DNA of 64,000 nt, taken from the NCBI GenBank assembly GCA_027488215.1, contig JAIYCB010000048.1, positions 1-64,000 on the forward strand, given 5' to 3'. Numbering within the stretch: the stretch's first letter is position 1; each line of letters starts with the position of its first letter. Shown piece after piece: positions 46,855-56,496 of the stretch. Below the pieces are notes generated by a model that made no database searches, was not told the DNA's origin, and was given only the letters and a program-made list of their open reading frames with translations. The translations under genes were made by a program, and so were the position numbers. Source of the stretch: Comamonadaceae bacterium (GTDB taxonomy: Bacteria; Pseudomonadota; Gammaproteobacteria; Burkholderiales; Burkholderiaceae_C).

Positions 46855-47516
46855 CTTTCTCCGATTCGCCCACCGTATTCATTGTCGATGACGATGCCAG
46901 CGTGCGCGAAGGCATGGCTTGGTTGCTGCGCACACGGCGCTTGCTGAGCGAGTCTTTTCACAGCGCGGAGACTTTTCTGGCAATGCTGCAGGAAAAAAAC
47001 CAACCCGCTGACTGCGATTGGGTGCCCGATCCTGCACGACTGCAGCAACCGGCCTGTATCCTGTTGGACGTTCGAATGCCGGGCATGAGTGGCCTGGCCT
47101 TGTTTGAGCAGCTGCTGGCCAAAGGCATGGCTCAGGCCTGGCCAGTGATTTTTCTGACGGGCCATGCGGATGTGCCCACGGCTGTGGACAGCGTCAAGCG
47201 CGGGGCTTTTGACTTTTGCGAGAAACCTTTTTCGGACAATGCCCTGGTTGACCGGATAGAGCAAGCACTGGCGCTGTCTCAAGAGCGCCTGGCCGCACGA
47301 CAAAAACAACAGCGCCTGCAATCGCGCCTGCTGGAACTGACAGAACGCGAGCGCGACGTGATGAGCCTGGTGGTGGAGGGACTGCCCAACAAATTGATCG
47401 CCGACCAACTCGACATCAGTGTGCGCACCGTGGAGGTACACCGCGCCAGGGTGTTTGACAAGATGGAGGTCAAGTCAGCAGTAGAACTGGCCAACCTGAT
47501 GCGGCAACTGGCATGA
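46851..47516 (+). CDS. Response regulator, FixJ/DctR-like
   Basis: 221-residue two-component regulator: receiver domain with acidic pocket (VFIVDDDASV), phosphorylated Asp in CILLDVRMPGMSG and Lys in FCEKPFSD; then a LuxR-type helix-turn-helix (LTERERDVMSLVVEGLPNKLIADQLDISVRTVEVHRARVFDKM). A long gap of about 18 residues before the phosphorylation site is seen in some DctR proteins. Coupled to the kinase gene by an ATGA overlap and followed by a lipoprotein gene. Confidence 0.9.
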   Translation: MTFSDSPTVFIVDDDASVREGMAWLLRTRRLLSESFHSAETFLAMLQEKNQPADCDWVPDPARLQQPACILLDVRMPGMSGLALFEQLLAKGMAQAWPVIFLTGHADVPTAVDSVKRGAFDFCEKPFSDNALVDRIEQALALSQERLAARQKQQRLQSRLLELTERERDVMSLVVEGLPNKLIADQLDISVRTVEVHRARVFDKMEVKSAVELANLMRQLA

Positions 47517-47587
47517 TCTGCGCAAAAAAATTGCTGGAAAAAGCGATGATTGCGTGCGATCCACTGAAAACTGAACAAAACATCCAT

Positions 47588-48091
47588 ATGCGCCGTCGAC
47601 ACGGCCTGCTGCATGGTCTGGGCATCGGTGCAGCGGTTTTGCTGACAGGCTGTTCTTCAACGCTTCTCAGTCGCCCTGCGTCAACAAGCTCCAGGCCTTC
47701 AGATTCTTACAACAGCAAGCGAAATGATGTGGCCATGGTGGCACTGTCCCTGTTGGACACCCCCTATGCCTGGGGTGGGCGTGGCCCCGCCACAGGCTTT
47801 GACTGCTCAGGCTTGGTGGCCCATGTGCTGCGAGAGGGCGCAGGCTTGCGGGTGAAAGGTTCGGCAGCCGACCTGGGTCGATTGTCCCGCCCGATCGATC
47901 GGGCGGATTTGCTGCCAGGCGATCTGGTGTTTTTCAACACCTTGGGCGCACGCCACTCTCATGTGGGTGTGTATGTGGGTGACGGGCGCTTTGTTCATGC
48001 GAGCAACCCCCGCACGGGCGTTCGCATCGATATGCTGAACAAGCCCTATTACGCGCAACGCTTTGAAGGGGCACACAGTCTGCTGGACTGA
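47588..48091 (+). CDS. NlpC/P60 family lipoprotein peptidase
   Basis: 167-residue cell-wall endopeptidase, probably cutting peptidoglycan stem peptides. Lipoprotein signal with lipobox LLTGC, then the papain-like NlpC/P60 domain: catalytic Cys in GFDCSGLV, His in SHVGVYVGDGRFVHAS. ATG 47588 gives the most compact signal; ATG 47546 (with GGAAA upstream) and ATG 47513 (overlapping the response regulator stop) are in frame. The next plus-strand gene is mltA, another cell-wall enzyme. Confidence 0.9.
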   Translation: MRRRHGLLHGLGIGAAVLLTGCSSTLLSRPASTSSRPSDSYNSKRNDVAMVALSLLDTPYAWGGRGPATGFDCSGLVAHVLREGAGLRVKGSAADLGRLSRPIDRADLLPGDLVFFNTLGARHSHVGVYVGDGRFVHASNPRTGVRIDMLNKPYYAQRFEGAHSLLD

Positions 48092-48096
48092 AAGCC

Positions 48097-48297
48097 TCAG
48101 CGCTGTTGATCTTCCGGCGTCTGGGGTGCTGCGGCCAATGGTGATGCTGTGCCGTTCTGGGCTTTGTTGGCTGCCTCTTCGGACTCGGTTCTGGTCTGGC
48201 GCAATTCACCTTTGCTGCGGCCGGAAAACATCGTCCACCAGACAATCGCGATGAAGATACACAAGGCCAGCAAAGCTTCCAGCAAAATCAGACCCAT
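48097..48297 (-). CDS. Small membrane protein, 66 residues
   Basis: One N-terminal membrane helix ([21 protein letters not shown]) followed by a short polar tail rich in Glu, Ala and Pro. I recall similar small proteins beside mltA in Comamonadaceae but know no function. Its start codon overlaps that of mltA within a shared CATG on the opposite strand. The longer frame to 48645 crosses mltA and is a shadow. Confidence 0.7.
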   Translation of the reverse strand: MGLILLEALLALCIFIAIVWWTMFSGRSKGELRQTRTESEEAANKAQNGTASPLAAAPQTPEDQQR

Positions 48298-49462
48298 GCA
48301 AAAACCCCGTTTCTTGACCCGCCGCCCATTGCGGGTCGGCTTCTTGATGGCCGCGATTGTAGGCATGCTGGCCGCCTGCTCGGTCGCCCCCGTGGTGCAA
48401 GCCCCGCCCACCTCAAGCCCATCGCCCCTGCCCATGCCCAGCATGGAAGACACCCGCCCCCTGCCGCCTGCCCTGGTGCGCGAGCAAAGCCGCTGGGTGC
48501 CCGTGCACTGGTCCGTGTTGCCCGGCGTGGACACCGACGCGGTCAACGAAGCCTGGCCCGCCTGGCTACAAAGCTGCCAACGCCCGACGCCCGACTGGCG
48601 GGCGCTGTGCCCCGAGATCGCCCAACTGGCCAACGCCAGCGCCAACGAACAGCGCCGCTGGTTGCGTGAAAAACTCCAGCCCTACCGCGTCGAAGCCCTC
48701 GACCAACGCGGCGAAGGACTGTTGACCGGTTATTACGAACCCACACTGACGGGGTCTCGCCGGGCACAAGGCGCATTCCAGGTGCCACTGTACGCGCCAC
48801 CCGCTCAATTGGGCCAACGCAAACCCTGGTTCAGCCGACAGGAAATGGAAATCCTGCCTGCCGCCCGCGCTGCCCTGCGGGGCAAGGAGTTGCTCTATTT
48901 GGCAGATCCCGTTGAAGCCATGGTGCTGCACATCCAGGGTTCGGGCCTGGTGAACGTGACCGAGCCCGACGGCCGCCAGCGCTGGGTGCGCATGGCCTAC
49001 GCCGCCACCAATGACCAACCCTACAAAAGCATTGGCCGCTGGTTGCTGGACCGCCGCCTCATCACCGACGCGAGCTGGCCCGGCATCAAAGCTTGGATCG
49101 ACCGCAACCCGTCGCGGATGAACGAGTTGCTGTGGCAAAACCCGCGTGTTGTTTTTTTCCGCGAAGAAGCCCTGCCTGTGGGCAGCGTGCCGCCCGGTCC
49201 CAAAGGCGCACAAGGTGTACCGCTCACGGCCGAACGCTCGATCGCGGTGGACCGCCGCAGCATCCCCTACGGCACACCTGTGTGGATGAAGTCGACCGGC
49301 CCCCAAACGTCTTTTGACCGCTTGGTACTGGCACAAGACACCGGCACCGCCATCGTGGGTGCCGTGCGGGCCGACTATTACGCAGGCTCCGGCCCGGCAG
49401 CGGGCGAATTGGCGGGGCGCCTGAAGCAGCCCCTGCAACTGTGGGCCCTGTGGCCACGCTGA
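48296..49462 (+). CDS. mltA: Membrane-bound lytic murein transglycosylase A
   Basis: 388-residue outer-membrane lipoprotein that cleaves peptidoglycan to anhydromuropeptides. Lipobox LAAC near residue 28, then the MltA domain ([14 protein letters not shown] near residue 140; [14 protein letters not shown]) and the 3D-like C-terminal domain ([28 protein letters not shown] with the catalytic aspartates). ATG 48296 gives a normal lipoprotein leader; ATG 48251 upstream is possible. Its start shares bases with the small minus-strand gene. Confidence 0.93.
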   Translation: MQKPRFLTRRPLRVGFLMAAIVGMLAACSVAPVVQAPPTSSPSPLPMPSMEDTRPLPPALVREQSRWVPVHWSVLPGVDTDAVNEAWPAWLQSCQRPTPDWRALCPEIAQLANASANEQRRWLREKLQPYRVEALDQRGEGLLTGYYEPTLTGSRRAQGAFQVPLYAPPAQLGQRKPWFSRQEMEILPAARAALRGKELLYLADPVEAMVLHIQGSGLVNVTEPDGRQRWVRMAYAATNDQPYKSIGRWLLDRRLITDASWPGIKAWIDRNPSRMNELLWQNPRVVFFREEALPVGSVPPGPKGAQGVPLTAERSIAVDRRSIPYGTPVWMKSTGPQTSFDRLVLAQDTGTAIVGAVRADYYAGSGPAAGELAGRLKQPLQLWALWPR

Positions 49463-49481
49463 TCCGGATGCCTTTGACCGG

Positions 49482-49754
49482 ATGACTTTGACCTGCCGCC
49501 CCGGCTGCGCCGCATGCTGCACCGCCCCATCCATCTCCTCGCCCATCCCCGGCATGCCCCAAGGCAAACCGGCGGGCGTGCCTTGCATCCAACTCGACGC
49601 CCAACTGCGCTGTCAGATTTTTGGGCGCCCCGAACGCCCAGCGGTGTGCGGACAATTGCAAGCCTCAATGGAAATGTGTGGATCTGTGGATGACGGCGGC
49701 ATGCATGCCCGTGCTTGGCTCACGCGGTTGGAAGATTTGACTCGGCCGGGTTAA
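49482..49754 (+). CDS. YkgJ family cysteine-cluster protein
   Basis: 90-residue protein with the YkgJ/UPF0153 pattern: CRPGCAACC at the start, then [22 protein letters not shown], giving a cluster of cysteines likely to bind zinc or iron-sulfur. Begins 19 bases after mltA and is presumably cotranscribed. Function unknown. Confidence 0.85.
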   Translation: MTLTCRPGCAACCTAPSISSPIPGMPQGKPAGVPCIQLDAQLRCQIFGRPERPAVCGQLQASMEMCGSVDDGGMHARAWLTRLEDLTRPG

Positions 49755-49875
49755 TTAAAGACCAGCTCTGCTTTTGTCTTGGCGTAGCAAACCTCCCTCC
49801 AGTCACCAACACGTCAACCCACCACCTCGCTTGCCGCTAAGCTGAATCCCTTTTGCTGACCTGCGGAGCACTGCC

Positions 49876-50661
49876 ATGGCGTTTGAAATTCCTTCTTTGA
49901 AAGACAGCGTTCACCCCGACGAATGGCAGCTGCGGCTGGACTTGGCCGCGTGTTACCGGCTGGTGGCTTTGTACGGCTGGAGCGATCTGGTGTTCACTCA
50001 CATCAGCGCCAAACTGCCCGAGTCGGTGGCAGGTCAAGACCATCAGTTTCTGATTAACCCCTACGGCCTGATGTTCGACGAGATCACGGCGTCCAGCCTG
50101 GTGAAGGTGGACATGCAGTGCAACAAACTTCACGAGACGCCCTTTCCGGTGAACCCGGCAGGTTTTGTGATCCACAGCGCGGTGCACGAAGCGCGGCCCG
50201 ACGCCGGTTGCGTGTTGCACACGCACACCCGGGCGGGCGTTGCCGTCAGTGCCCAGGCCCACGGCGTGCTGCCCATCAGCCAGCAAAGCACTTTTGTGCT
50301 GGCTTCGCTGGCCTACCACGGCTACGAGGGCGTGGCCATTCGCGATGACGAAAAGCTGCGCCTGCAAGCCGACTTGGGCGAGGCCAATTACCTGATGCTG
50401 CGCAACCACGGTTTGCTCACCGTGGGCAAAACCATTGCCGACGCTTTCTTGTCGATGTACACCTTCGAGAACACCTGCCGCATCCAGGTCGATGCGCTTG
50501 CCGGTCAGTCGGGCCCCAAAGACCTGACAGCGGTGGACCCGCAAATCCTGACCGGCATAGCCACGGCCATGCGCGTGCAAACCGGCGGTTTGGGCGGTGC
50601 GTTTGTGTGGCCGTCTCTGCTGCGCAAACTGCAACGCGAAAGCCCAGACTACGCTTTGTGA
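49876..50661 (+). CDS. Class II aldolase/adducin family protein
   Basis: 261-residue cytoplasmic enzyme of the AraD/fuculose aldolase superfamily. The fold motifs are WSDLVFTHISAKLP near residue 35, and zinc-binding histidines in VLHTHTRAGVAV and MLRNHGLLTVG. Members act on sugar phosphates or decarboxylate; which one this is cannot be told. A 41-base gap separates it from the Old Yellow Enzyme gene, so they may form a small operon. The 120 bases upstream hold no gene. Confidence 0.9.
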   Translation: MAFEIPSLKDSVHPDEWQLRLDLAACYRLVALYGWSDLVFTHISAKLPESVAGQDHQFLINPYGLMFDEITASSLVKVDMQCNKLHETPFPVNPAGFVIHSAVHEARPDAGCVLHTHTRAGVAVSAQAHGVLPISQQSTFVLASLAYHGYEGVAIRDDEKLRLQADLGEANYLMLRNHGLLTVGKTIADAFLSMYTFENTCRIQVDALAGQSGPKDLTAVDPQILTGIATAMRVQTGGLGGAFVWPSLLRKLQRESPDYAL

Positions 50662-50702
50662 CCCATTGACCCGAACCACACCGATACCTTTGAATCGACC
50701 CC

Positions 50703-51827
50703 ATGACCTCTTTGTTTGAACCCTGCCAAGTGGGCAGCATCGCTTTGGCCTCACGCATCGTGATGGCCCCGCTCACGCGCAACCGCGCACCTGGCTCGCT
50801 GGCCAACGCCCGCATGGCCACCTATTACCGCCAACGCGCCAACCCGGCCACGGGAGCGGGCCTGATCGTCACCGAGGCCACGGCCATCAGCCACCAAGGT
50901 CAGGGCTACGCCGATGTCCCCGGCATCTGGAGCGCCGAACAAGTGGCCTCGTGGAAACAGGTCACCGATGCGGTGCACGCCGAAGGCGGCAAGATCGTGA
51001 TGCAGCTGTGGCATGTGGGTCGCGTCTCGCACACCAGCTTGCAGCCCGGTGGCGCGGCGCCCGTCGCACCCTCAGCCTTCACGGCCGAAACCAAAACCGT
51101 GCTGCTGGTCGACGGCCAAGCCAAGTTCTTGCCCGTATCCGAGCCGCGTGCGCTCGACGCGGCCGAGCTGCCCGGCGTCGTGCAGGACTACCGCCGCGCC
51201 GCGGCCAACGCCATCGCCGCTGGGTTTGATGGCGTGGAGGTGCATGCGGCCAATGGCTACCTGATCGACCAGTTTTTGCGCAGCAGCAGCAACCACCGCA
51301 CCGACGCGTATGGCGGCTCGGTCGAGAACCGCGCCCGCTTTTTGCAAGAGGTCATGCAAGGCATCGTGGCCGAAATTGGTGGCCCGCGCACGGGCATCCG
51401 CCTGTCGCCCGTGACGCCTGCCAACGGGGTGATCGACGAGCAACCTCAGCCACTGTTTGAGCATGTGGTGCGCCTGCTGGCCCCCATGGATTTGGCCTTC
51501 TTGCATGTCATCGAAGGCTCAACCGGCGCCGCACGCGACCACCAGCAAGGCGAAAAACCGTTTGACTACGCCGCTTTGCGCCAGGCCTACACACAAGCGG
51601 GTGGGCGCGGCGCATGGATGCTGAACAACGGCTACGACCTGACCTTGGCTGCACAGTCTCTGGCCAGCGGCGCGGACCTGATCGCCTTTGGCCGCCCCTT
51701 CATCGCCAACCCCGACTTGGGTGCACGCCTGCGCCAAGGCGGCCCCTTCAACACTCCTGACCGCGCCACTTTTTACGGTGGTGGTGATGCGGGGTACACC
51801 GACTACCCCTTCTTGCCCACGGCTTGA
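50703..51827 (+). CDS. Alkene reductase, Old Yellow Enzyme family (NemA-like)
   Basis: 374-residue FMN flavoenzyme reducing activated C=C bonds and nitro compounds with NAD(P)H. Typical sequence: ASRIVMAPLTRNRA near the start, VMQLWHVGRVSH around residue 100, DGVEVHAANGYLIDQFLR near 180, and FGRPFIANPDLGARL near the C-terminus. Converges on copA with 13 bases between stops. Likely used in detoxification of electrophiles. Confidence 0.93.
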   Translation: MTSLFEPCQVGSIALASRIVMAPLTRNRAPGSLANARMATYYRQRANPATGAGLIVTEATAISHQGQGYADVPGIWSAEQVASWKQVTDAVHAEGGKIVMQLWHVGRVSHTSLQPGGAAPVAPSAFTAETKTVLLVDGQAKFLPVSEPRALDAAELPGVVQDYRRAAANAIAAGFDGVEVHAANGYLIDQFLRSSSNHRTDAYGGSVENRARFLQEVMQGIVAEIGGPRTGIRLSPVTPANGVIDEQPQPLFEHVVRLLAPMDLAFLHVIEGSTGAARDHQQGEKPFDYAALRQAYTQAGGRGAWMLNNGYDLTLAAQSLASGADLIAFGRPFIANPDLGARLRQGGPFNTPDRATFYGGGDAGYTDYPFLPTA

Positions 51828-51840
51828 CGCCGACCAGCGC

Positions 51841-54048
51841 TCAGGGTTTCCAACGCTTGAGCAACAGGGCATTGGCCATGACACTCACCGAGCTGAGCGC
51901 CATGGCCGCGCCCGCCATCATGGGGTTGAGGTAACCCAAAGCAGCCAAGGGAATACCCGCCACGTTGTAGGCAAAGGCCCAAAAGAGGTTTTGCCGGATC
52001 TTGGCCACGGTGCGGGCCGAGATGTCGAGCGCCGCGCCCACCAAGGCCACTTCGCCGCGCATCAGGGTGATGCCCGCCGCGTGCATGGCCACATCGGTTC
52101 CGTTGCCCATGGCCATGCCCACATCGGCCGCGGCCAAAGCGGGTGCGTCGTTCACCCCATCGCCCACCATGGCCACCACCTGGCCGATGGCGCGCAGTTT
52201 TTTCACCTGCGCCGACTTGTCCCCAGGCAACACATTGGCCAGCACCTCTCCCGCTTTGGGGCGCAAGCCCAATCGGAGCGCCATGGCTTCGGCGGCGGCT
52301 TGGTTGTCACCCGAAATCATCACCAGCTTCAGGCCACGATTGCGCAGCGCAGTCAAAGCTTGCGCAGCGCCCACTTTGGGCTCGTCACCAAAACCCATGA
52401 GCAGCAAGGCTTGCAAACCCGCATCGGTCCGCTCGGCCAAAGCCGATAGGCTGGCGCCTTGCGCTTGCAAGGCGTCGATGTCTGGCTGCCACATGCCGAT
52501 GTCCAAACCCTCTTCTTGCAGCCAGCGCAAACTGCCCAGCATCAGTTGCCTGCCGTCCACCTTCGCCAACACGCCTTTGCCGGGCACGGCCTGCAGGTCT
52601 TGCGCAGTGGGGCCTGACATGCCTTGCTTTTCTGCGGCATTCACCACCGCGCGCGCCAAAGGGTGTTCGCTGCCGTTTTGCACGTGTGCGGCCAAGGCCA
52701 AAGCCTTTGATGCATCGTGGCCAGGCGCGGGCACATGGGCCAGCAATCGCGGTTGCCCCACGGTGAGCGTGCCCGTTTTGTCAAAGGCCACGGTTTGCAC
52801 GCGGTGGGCCAACTCCAAGGCCTGCACGTCCTTGATCAAGATGCCGTGTTTGGCCGCCACACCCGTGCCCGCCATGATGGCCACAGGCGTGGCCAGGCCC
52901 AAGGCGCAAGGGCAAGCGATGACCAGCACGGCCACGGCGTGGATGAGTGCTGTTTCAAAATCAGCCCCCATCACCATCCAGGCCCCCAAGGTGAGCAAGG
53001 CGATCAGCAAGACCACAGGCACAAACACTTCAGCCACTTTGTCCACCAGCCGCTGAATGGGCGCTTTGGCCGCCTGAGCGTCTTCCACCAAGCGGATGAT
53101 GTGCGAAAGCACGGTTTCGTGGCCCACCGCCGTCACGCGCATGAGCACACGCCCTTCGCCATTGATCGACCCGCCGGTCAGTGCCGCACCCAGTGCCTTG
53201 GTCACGGGCAAGGGTTCGCCCGTCAGCATGGATTCGTCCACCTGGGTTTGCCCTTCGACCAATTCGCCGTCCAGTGGAAAACGTTCTCCGGGCCGCACCA
53301 CGATCCGGTCGCCCACCAGGATTTCATCTACAGGCACATCAACTTCACCGTCGTCGCCTAACCAATGCGCCTTGTCGGGGCGCAAAGCGTGCAGGGCACG
53401 AATGGCCTCGGTGGTTTGGCGCTTGGCACGCGTCTCCAACCATTTGCCCAGTATCACCAGGGTGATGACCACGGCCGAACCCTCAAAGTACAGGTGCGGC
53501 GCGTGTCCTTCATGCGCTGTGAGCCACAACCAAACTGACAAAGCCCAACCGGCAGTGGTACCCAAGGACACCAGCAAATCCATGTTGCCTGTCAGCGCCT
53601 TCAGCGCGTGCCAACCGGCTTTATAAAAGCGTGCACCCAACACGAACTGCACAGGCGTGGCCAGTGCAAATTGCAACCATGCGGGCAGCATCCAATACTG
53701 GCCCCACAACTCGGCCAGCATGGGCAAAACCAAAGGCGTGGTCAACAGCATTCCCACACCCACCGGCATGAAGCCTGTCCAAGGTGATTCACGACTTGCA
53801 TCGGCTTGTGCTTCGGGTGTGCGGGGTTCATAGCCTGCATCACGCACAGCGCGGCGCAGGCGTGCATCGCTCACGTCATTTGACGCCACTTCGATGCGGG
53901 CCGATTCCGTGGCGAGGTTGACCGTGGCACTGAGCACGCCGGGCATTTTTATCAGGGCTTTTTCGACACGAGTGACACAGGACGCGCAGGTCATCCCACC
54001 GATACCGATGTCGTAAGTGATGGGAGGATCAGTCTTGATCTGTGTCAT
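51841..54048 (-). CDS. copA: Copper-exporting P-type ATPase
   Basis: 735-residue heavy-metal pump. One N-terminal metal-binding domain (MTCASC, residues 19-24), then membrane helices, actuator TGEP (276-279), metal-passage CPC in ACPCAL (379-381), phosphorylation DKTGT (423-427) and HPLA histidine in the nucleotide domain. The CPC and MTCASC pattern and the neighbouring copper chaperone point to Cu(I). Divergent from copZ across 76 bases, where an inverted repeat may be the operator. No metal-sensing MerR gene is next to it. Confidence 0.93.
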   Translation of the reverse strand: MTQIKTDPPITYDIGIGGMTCASCVTRVEKALIKMPGVLSATVNLATESARIEVASNDVSDARLRRAVRDAGYEPRTPEAQADASRESPWTGFMPVGVGMLLTTPLVLPMLAELWGQYWMLPAWLQFALATPVQFVLGARFYKAGWHALKALTGNMDLLVSLGTTAGWALSVWLWLTAHEGHAPHLYFEGSAVVITLVILGKWLETRAKRQTTEAIRALHALRPDKAHWLGDDGEVDVPVDEILVGDRIVVRPGERFPLDGELVEGQTQVDESMLTGEPLPVTKALGAALTGGSINGEGRVLMRVTAVGHETVLSHIIRLVEDAQAAKAPIQRLVDKVAEVFVPVVLLIALLTLGAWMVMGADFETALIHAVAVLVIACPCALGLATPVAIMAGTGVAAKHGILIKDVQALELAHRVQTVAFDKTGTLTVGQPRLLAHVPAPGHDASKALALAAHVQNGSEHPLARAVVNAAEKQGMSGPTAQDLQAVPGKGVLAKVDGRQLMLGSLRWLQEEGLDIGMWQPDIDALQAQGASLSALAERTDAGLQALLLMGFGDEPKVGAAQALTALRNRGLKLVMISGDNQAAAEAMALRLGLRPKAGEVLANVLPGDKSAQVKKLRAIGQVVAMVGDGVNDAPALAAADVGMAMGNGTDVAMHAAGITLMRGEVALVGAALDISARTVAKIRQNLFWAFAYNVAGIPLAALGYLNPMMAGAAMALSSVSVMANALLLKRWKP

Positions 54049-54077
54049 GGCATGAAGTCCTTGATGGTCTATGCTCA

Positions 54078-54096
54078 GACCCGACCCAAACGGGTC
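54078..54096. promoter_or_regulatory. Inverted repeat GACCCG-N7-CGGGTC, possible metal-regulator operator
   Basis: Six-base arms around seven bases, in the middle of the copA-copZ divergent region. Symmetry suggests a regulator site, but it does not clearly match a CueR box, so the assignment is weak. Confidence 0.3.
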
Positions 54097-54124
54097 ATGT
54101 TCAGTTCATTGAAGAGGATGCATC

Positions 54125-54322
54125 ATGAACCAAATTTTCACCGTTGAGGGCATGACGTGTGGCCATTGCGAGAAAGCAGTCACCAAAGCTTTACTGGCTT
54201 TGGATGCACAGGCCAAAATTGTGATCAACCGCACACTAAACACTGTGCAAGTGGCTTCTGAAAAACCCCGCGAAGCTTTGGAACAAGCCATTGCCGAAGA
54301 AGGTTACCGCGTCACCGCTTGA
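54125..54322 (+). CDS. Heavy-metal-associated domain protein, CopZ-like copper chaperone
   Basis: 65-residue HMA-domain protein with MTCGHC binding metal near residue 10 and the usual beta-alpha-beta order. Probably delivers Cu(I) to the divergent ATPase. AAGAGG precedes the ATG. The DUF2892 gene follows 23 bases downstream. Confidence 0.92.
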   Translation: MNQIFTVEGMTCGHCEKAVTKALLALDAQAKIVINRTLNTVQVASEKPREALEQAIAEEGYRVTA

Positions 54323-54345
54323 GTTTTTCAACCTAGGAGTTTCAC

Positions 54346-54540
54346 ATGACCCAAAACATTGGCAACATTGAACGCGTTATCCGCATCGTAGGTGGCCTGG
54401 TTTTGATCGCTCTGGCTGCCACAAGCACCGTGGGCGTTTGGGGATGGCTGGGCCTGGTGCCTTTGGCCACAGGCTTGACGGGTTGGTGTCCACCCTACAG
54501 CTTGCTGGGCATCAACACCTGCAAGAATAAAAATACCTGA
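54346..54540 (+). CDS. DUF2892 (YgaP-like) small membrane protein
   Basis: 64 residues with the DUF2892 opening NIGNIERVIRIVGG and two hydrophobic stretches, and a C-terminal WCPPYSLLGINTCK whose two cysteines are family-typical. Inner membrane; function unknown. AGGAG lies just before the ATG. Likely cotranscribed with the copper chaperone. Confidence 0.88.
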   Translation: MTQNIGNIERVIRIVGGLVLIALAATSTVGVWGWLGLVPLATGLTGWCPPYSLLGINTCKNKNT

Positions 54541-54626
54541 TCTTTACAAATCTGCAGCATTCGGGCACAGCCCGTATACATGGGCGGATCACACTCTAGG
54601 CATCCCATCAACCCAAGGATGTTTCC

Positions 54627-55112
54627 ATGAAATCGATTCGCACCACCTTAATTGCAACGGCCTTGATGGTCGGTTTGACTGGCCTGGCTTTGGCCCAAAA
54701 CACCACAGCCCCCACCGATACTCCCCGTGCTGGCCGCGTGGAAAAAATGCGCGAGCACAAGGCCGAGCGCCACACCCAACATTTGACCGAGCTCAAGTCC
54801 AAACTGAATTTGCAAGCCGCTCAAGAACCCGCATGGAACCGTTTCACAGAGTCGATGCAACACCCTGCTCGTATGGCGCGGTCCGAACGTGCAAATTTTG
54901 AACAAATGACCACACCCGAGCGTTTGGATCAAATGCAAGCCATGAAAGCCCAACGCGATGCAAACATGCAACAACGCAGTGACACGATCAAAGCTTTTTA
55001 TGCCATCCTGAGCGCTGACCAAAAACAAGTGTTTGACCAAGAAACGTTCCGAATGATGAAGGGTTCTGGCATGCACGCCACTAAACACCAAGGCGGTCAT
55101 GGCCACCATTGA
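54627..55112 (+). CDS. Spy/CpxP-like periplasmic protein with His-rich tail
   Basis: 161-residue exported protein: signal peptide (LIATALMVGLTGLALAQ), then a helical Spy/CpxP-type domain with LTxxQ-like repeats (LKSKLNLQAAQEPAWNRF, FYAILSADQKQVFDQET). The last dozen residues contain five histidines ending HGHH, suitable for metal binding. Position beside copper genes suggests a role in metal or envelope stress. Followed by a strong terminator. Confidence 0.85.
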   Translation: MKSIRTTLIATALMVGLTGLALAQNTTAPTDTPRAGRVEKMREHKAERHTQHLTELKSKLNLQAAQEPAWNRFTESMQHPARMARSERANFEQMTTPERLDQMQAMKAQRDANMQQRSDTIKAFYAILSADQKQVFDQETFRMMKGSGMHATKHQGGHGHH

Positions 55113-55161
55113 ACCGCCATGAGAGTCACTCAGCCAAGATCTGAGTGATTCGATTGAATCC

Positions 55162-55184
55162 AAAAGGCTGCTTGGCAGCCTTTT
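55162..55184 (+). terminator. Terminator after the Spy-like gene
   Basis: AAAAGGCTGC-TTG-GCAGCCTTTT, a perfect 10-bp stem with a three-base loop and T-run, 50 bases past the stop. Confidence 0.85.
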
Positions 55185-55237
55185 GTCATTTGATGCAGGT
55201 CAAATTCCCAAATCGGCCGACAGATAAGCTCGATGGC

Positions 55238-56122
55238 ATGACTCAAGCTTCCCCACCTCCCCATCCATCTCCCAACCCGCTTCCCGACCCTGCGCAAACA
55301 AAACATGGACGTTTGAACTTGCCTGGTGTTTTGCCCATAGATGGCAAGCAACCCTTGTTTTGGCTCTATTTGGGACTGAAAGATGTCTGTCATTCACCCT
55401 GGCTGAGCCTTACGCATGGCCTGGTCATGGCGATGGGCGGTGGCCTGATCACTTGGCTGGCACACGACCGGTTTTGGTTGTTGGCCAGTGCGATATCGGG
55501 CTTTCTGGTCGTTGCTCCAGTTTTAGCCACCAGCTTGTACGCCATGAGCCGCGCCATCGAACGAAATGAGGCCGTGAACCTGCGGCTTCTGTTCAAGACC
55601 TGGATGCAATGGCAAACGCTGCACAACAACGAACCTGTGAGCTACTGGTGTTTGGTGCGTTTTGGCTTGTTGCTGGGCTTAGCGGGTACGGGTTGGGTAC
55701 TGACTTCCTCAGCTCTTATCACTTTGTTCGCTCCGGTAGCGATACATACGCCAATGGACTTTATCCATCACGTGGTGCTTAACCAGAACAGTTATCTGTT
55801 TGAAATTTGGTTGTTGTTAGGTGGTCTGATGGCTGCACCCGTTTTTGCTTCCAGTGTGGTGGCCATTCCCTTGTTGCTGGACCGACAGCTGAACACCTTA
55901 CAAGCTGTTTTAACGAGCTGGAAAGTTGTTTTGACTCATCCATTGCCTATGGTGTTGTGGGCAACTTTGATCATGACCTTGAGCATGATGGGCATTTTCA
56001 GTTTTTTTATAGGCCTCATCGTTGTTATACCTCTGCTTGGACACGCATCTTGGCATGTCTATCGAGATTTGGTAGACACCCGTGATATTCCTGAACGAGT
56101 TCCGCATCAGGAGCAAATCTGA
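55238..56122 (+). CDS. DUF2189 family membrane protein
   Basis: 294-residue inner-membrane protein, about five to six hydrophobic segments after a Pro-rich cytoplasmic leader. WLYLGLKDVCHSPWLSLTHGL and ALLTHPLP-like stretches match the DUF2189 family. ATG 55238 is used; the frame extends upstream across the terminator but without a family-like sequence. Its stop overlaps the next start as TGATG. Function unknown. Confidence 0.82.
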   Translation: MTQASPPPHPSPNPLPDPAQTKHGRLNLPGVLPIDGKQPLFWLYLGLKDVCHSPWLSLTHGLVMAMGGGLITWLAHDRFWLLASAISGFLVVAPVLATSLYAMSRAIERNEAVNLRLLFKTWMQWQTLHNNEPVSYWCLVRFGLLLGLAGTGWVLTSSALITLFAPVAIHTPMDFIHHVVLNQNSYLFEIWLLLGGLMAAPVFASSVVAIPLLLDRQLNTLQAVLTSWKVVLTHPLPMVLWATLIMTLSMMGIFSFFIGLIVVIPLLGHASWHVYRDLVDTRDIPERVPHQEQI

Positions 56123-56331
56123 TGTGGATGATTTCTGAAGAACAGTTTGCCTGGTTTGGTCTCACCGTTGGTGTGACCACTTTCATGCTTTACATGCTTT
56201 TCATCGTCTTGCAACTCGCATGGGAATCTAAAGCAGGCAAGTTTGGCACCTTCGTCATCTTTCTGGGACTGGCTTTCGGGATGCTGGGCTTTGTTGCCAA
56301 AGGCTTCATTCAGTGGTTGATTGAAAACTGA
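56122..56331 (+). CDS. DUF2788 family small membrane protein
   Basis: 69 residues with two hydrophobic helices (FAWFGLTVGVTTFMLYMLFIVL and FVIFLGLAFGMLGFVAKGFI). Recognised as DUF2788, small inner-membrane proteins of Burkholderiales with no known role. Coupled to the DUF2189 gene by the TGATG overlap. Confidence 0.85.
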   Translation: MWMISEEQFAWFGLTVGVTTFMLYMLFIVLQLAWESKAGKFGTFVIFLGLAFGMLGFVAKGFIQWLIEN

Positions 56332-56346
56332 AAAAAGGCCAGAACA

Positions 56347-56391
56347 AATCTGTGGATAAAAATAGCGTAAATCATGAGTTATCCACAGATT
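56347..56391. repeat. Inverted pair of perfect DnaA boxes
   Basis: TGTGGATAA (56351-56359) and TTATCCACA (56379-56387) are perfect DnaA boxes in opposite orientation, inside 13-bp inverted repeat arms (56347-56359 and 56379-56391) separated by 19 bases. Sequence match only. A hairpin terminator for the upstream gene is the alternative, but there is no T-run. Confidence 0.6.
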
Positions 56392-56496
56392 GATTCGATT
56401 TCATCAAGTTGTTCATCTTTGTGAATCTTGACAAAGCACAGTCACCCACATGCTTGAAACGATTCCAAGTCCTTGTCAATGCTGATAAAAAACAGC

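Noticed and set aside
48097..48645. 182-residue minus-strand frame over the mltA start
   Set aside because: Only the last 66 residues look like a real protein; the rest is antisense to mltA.
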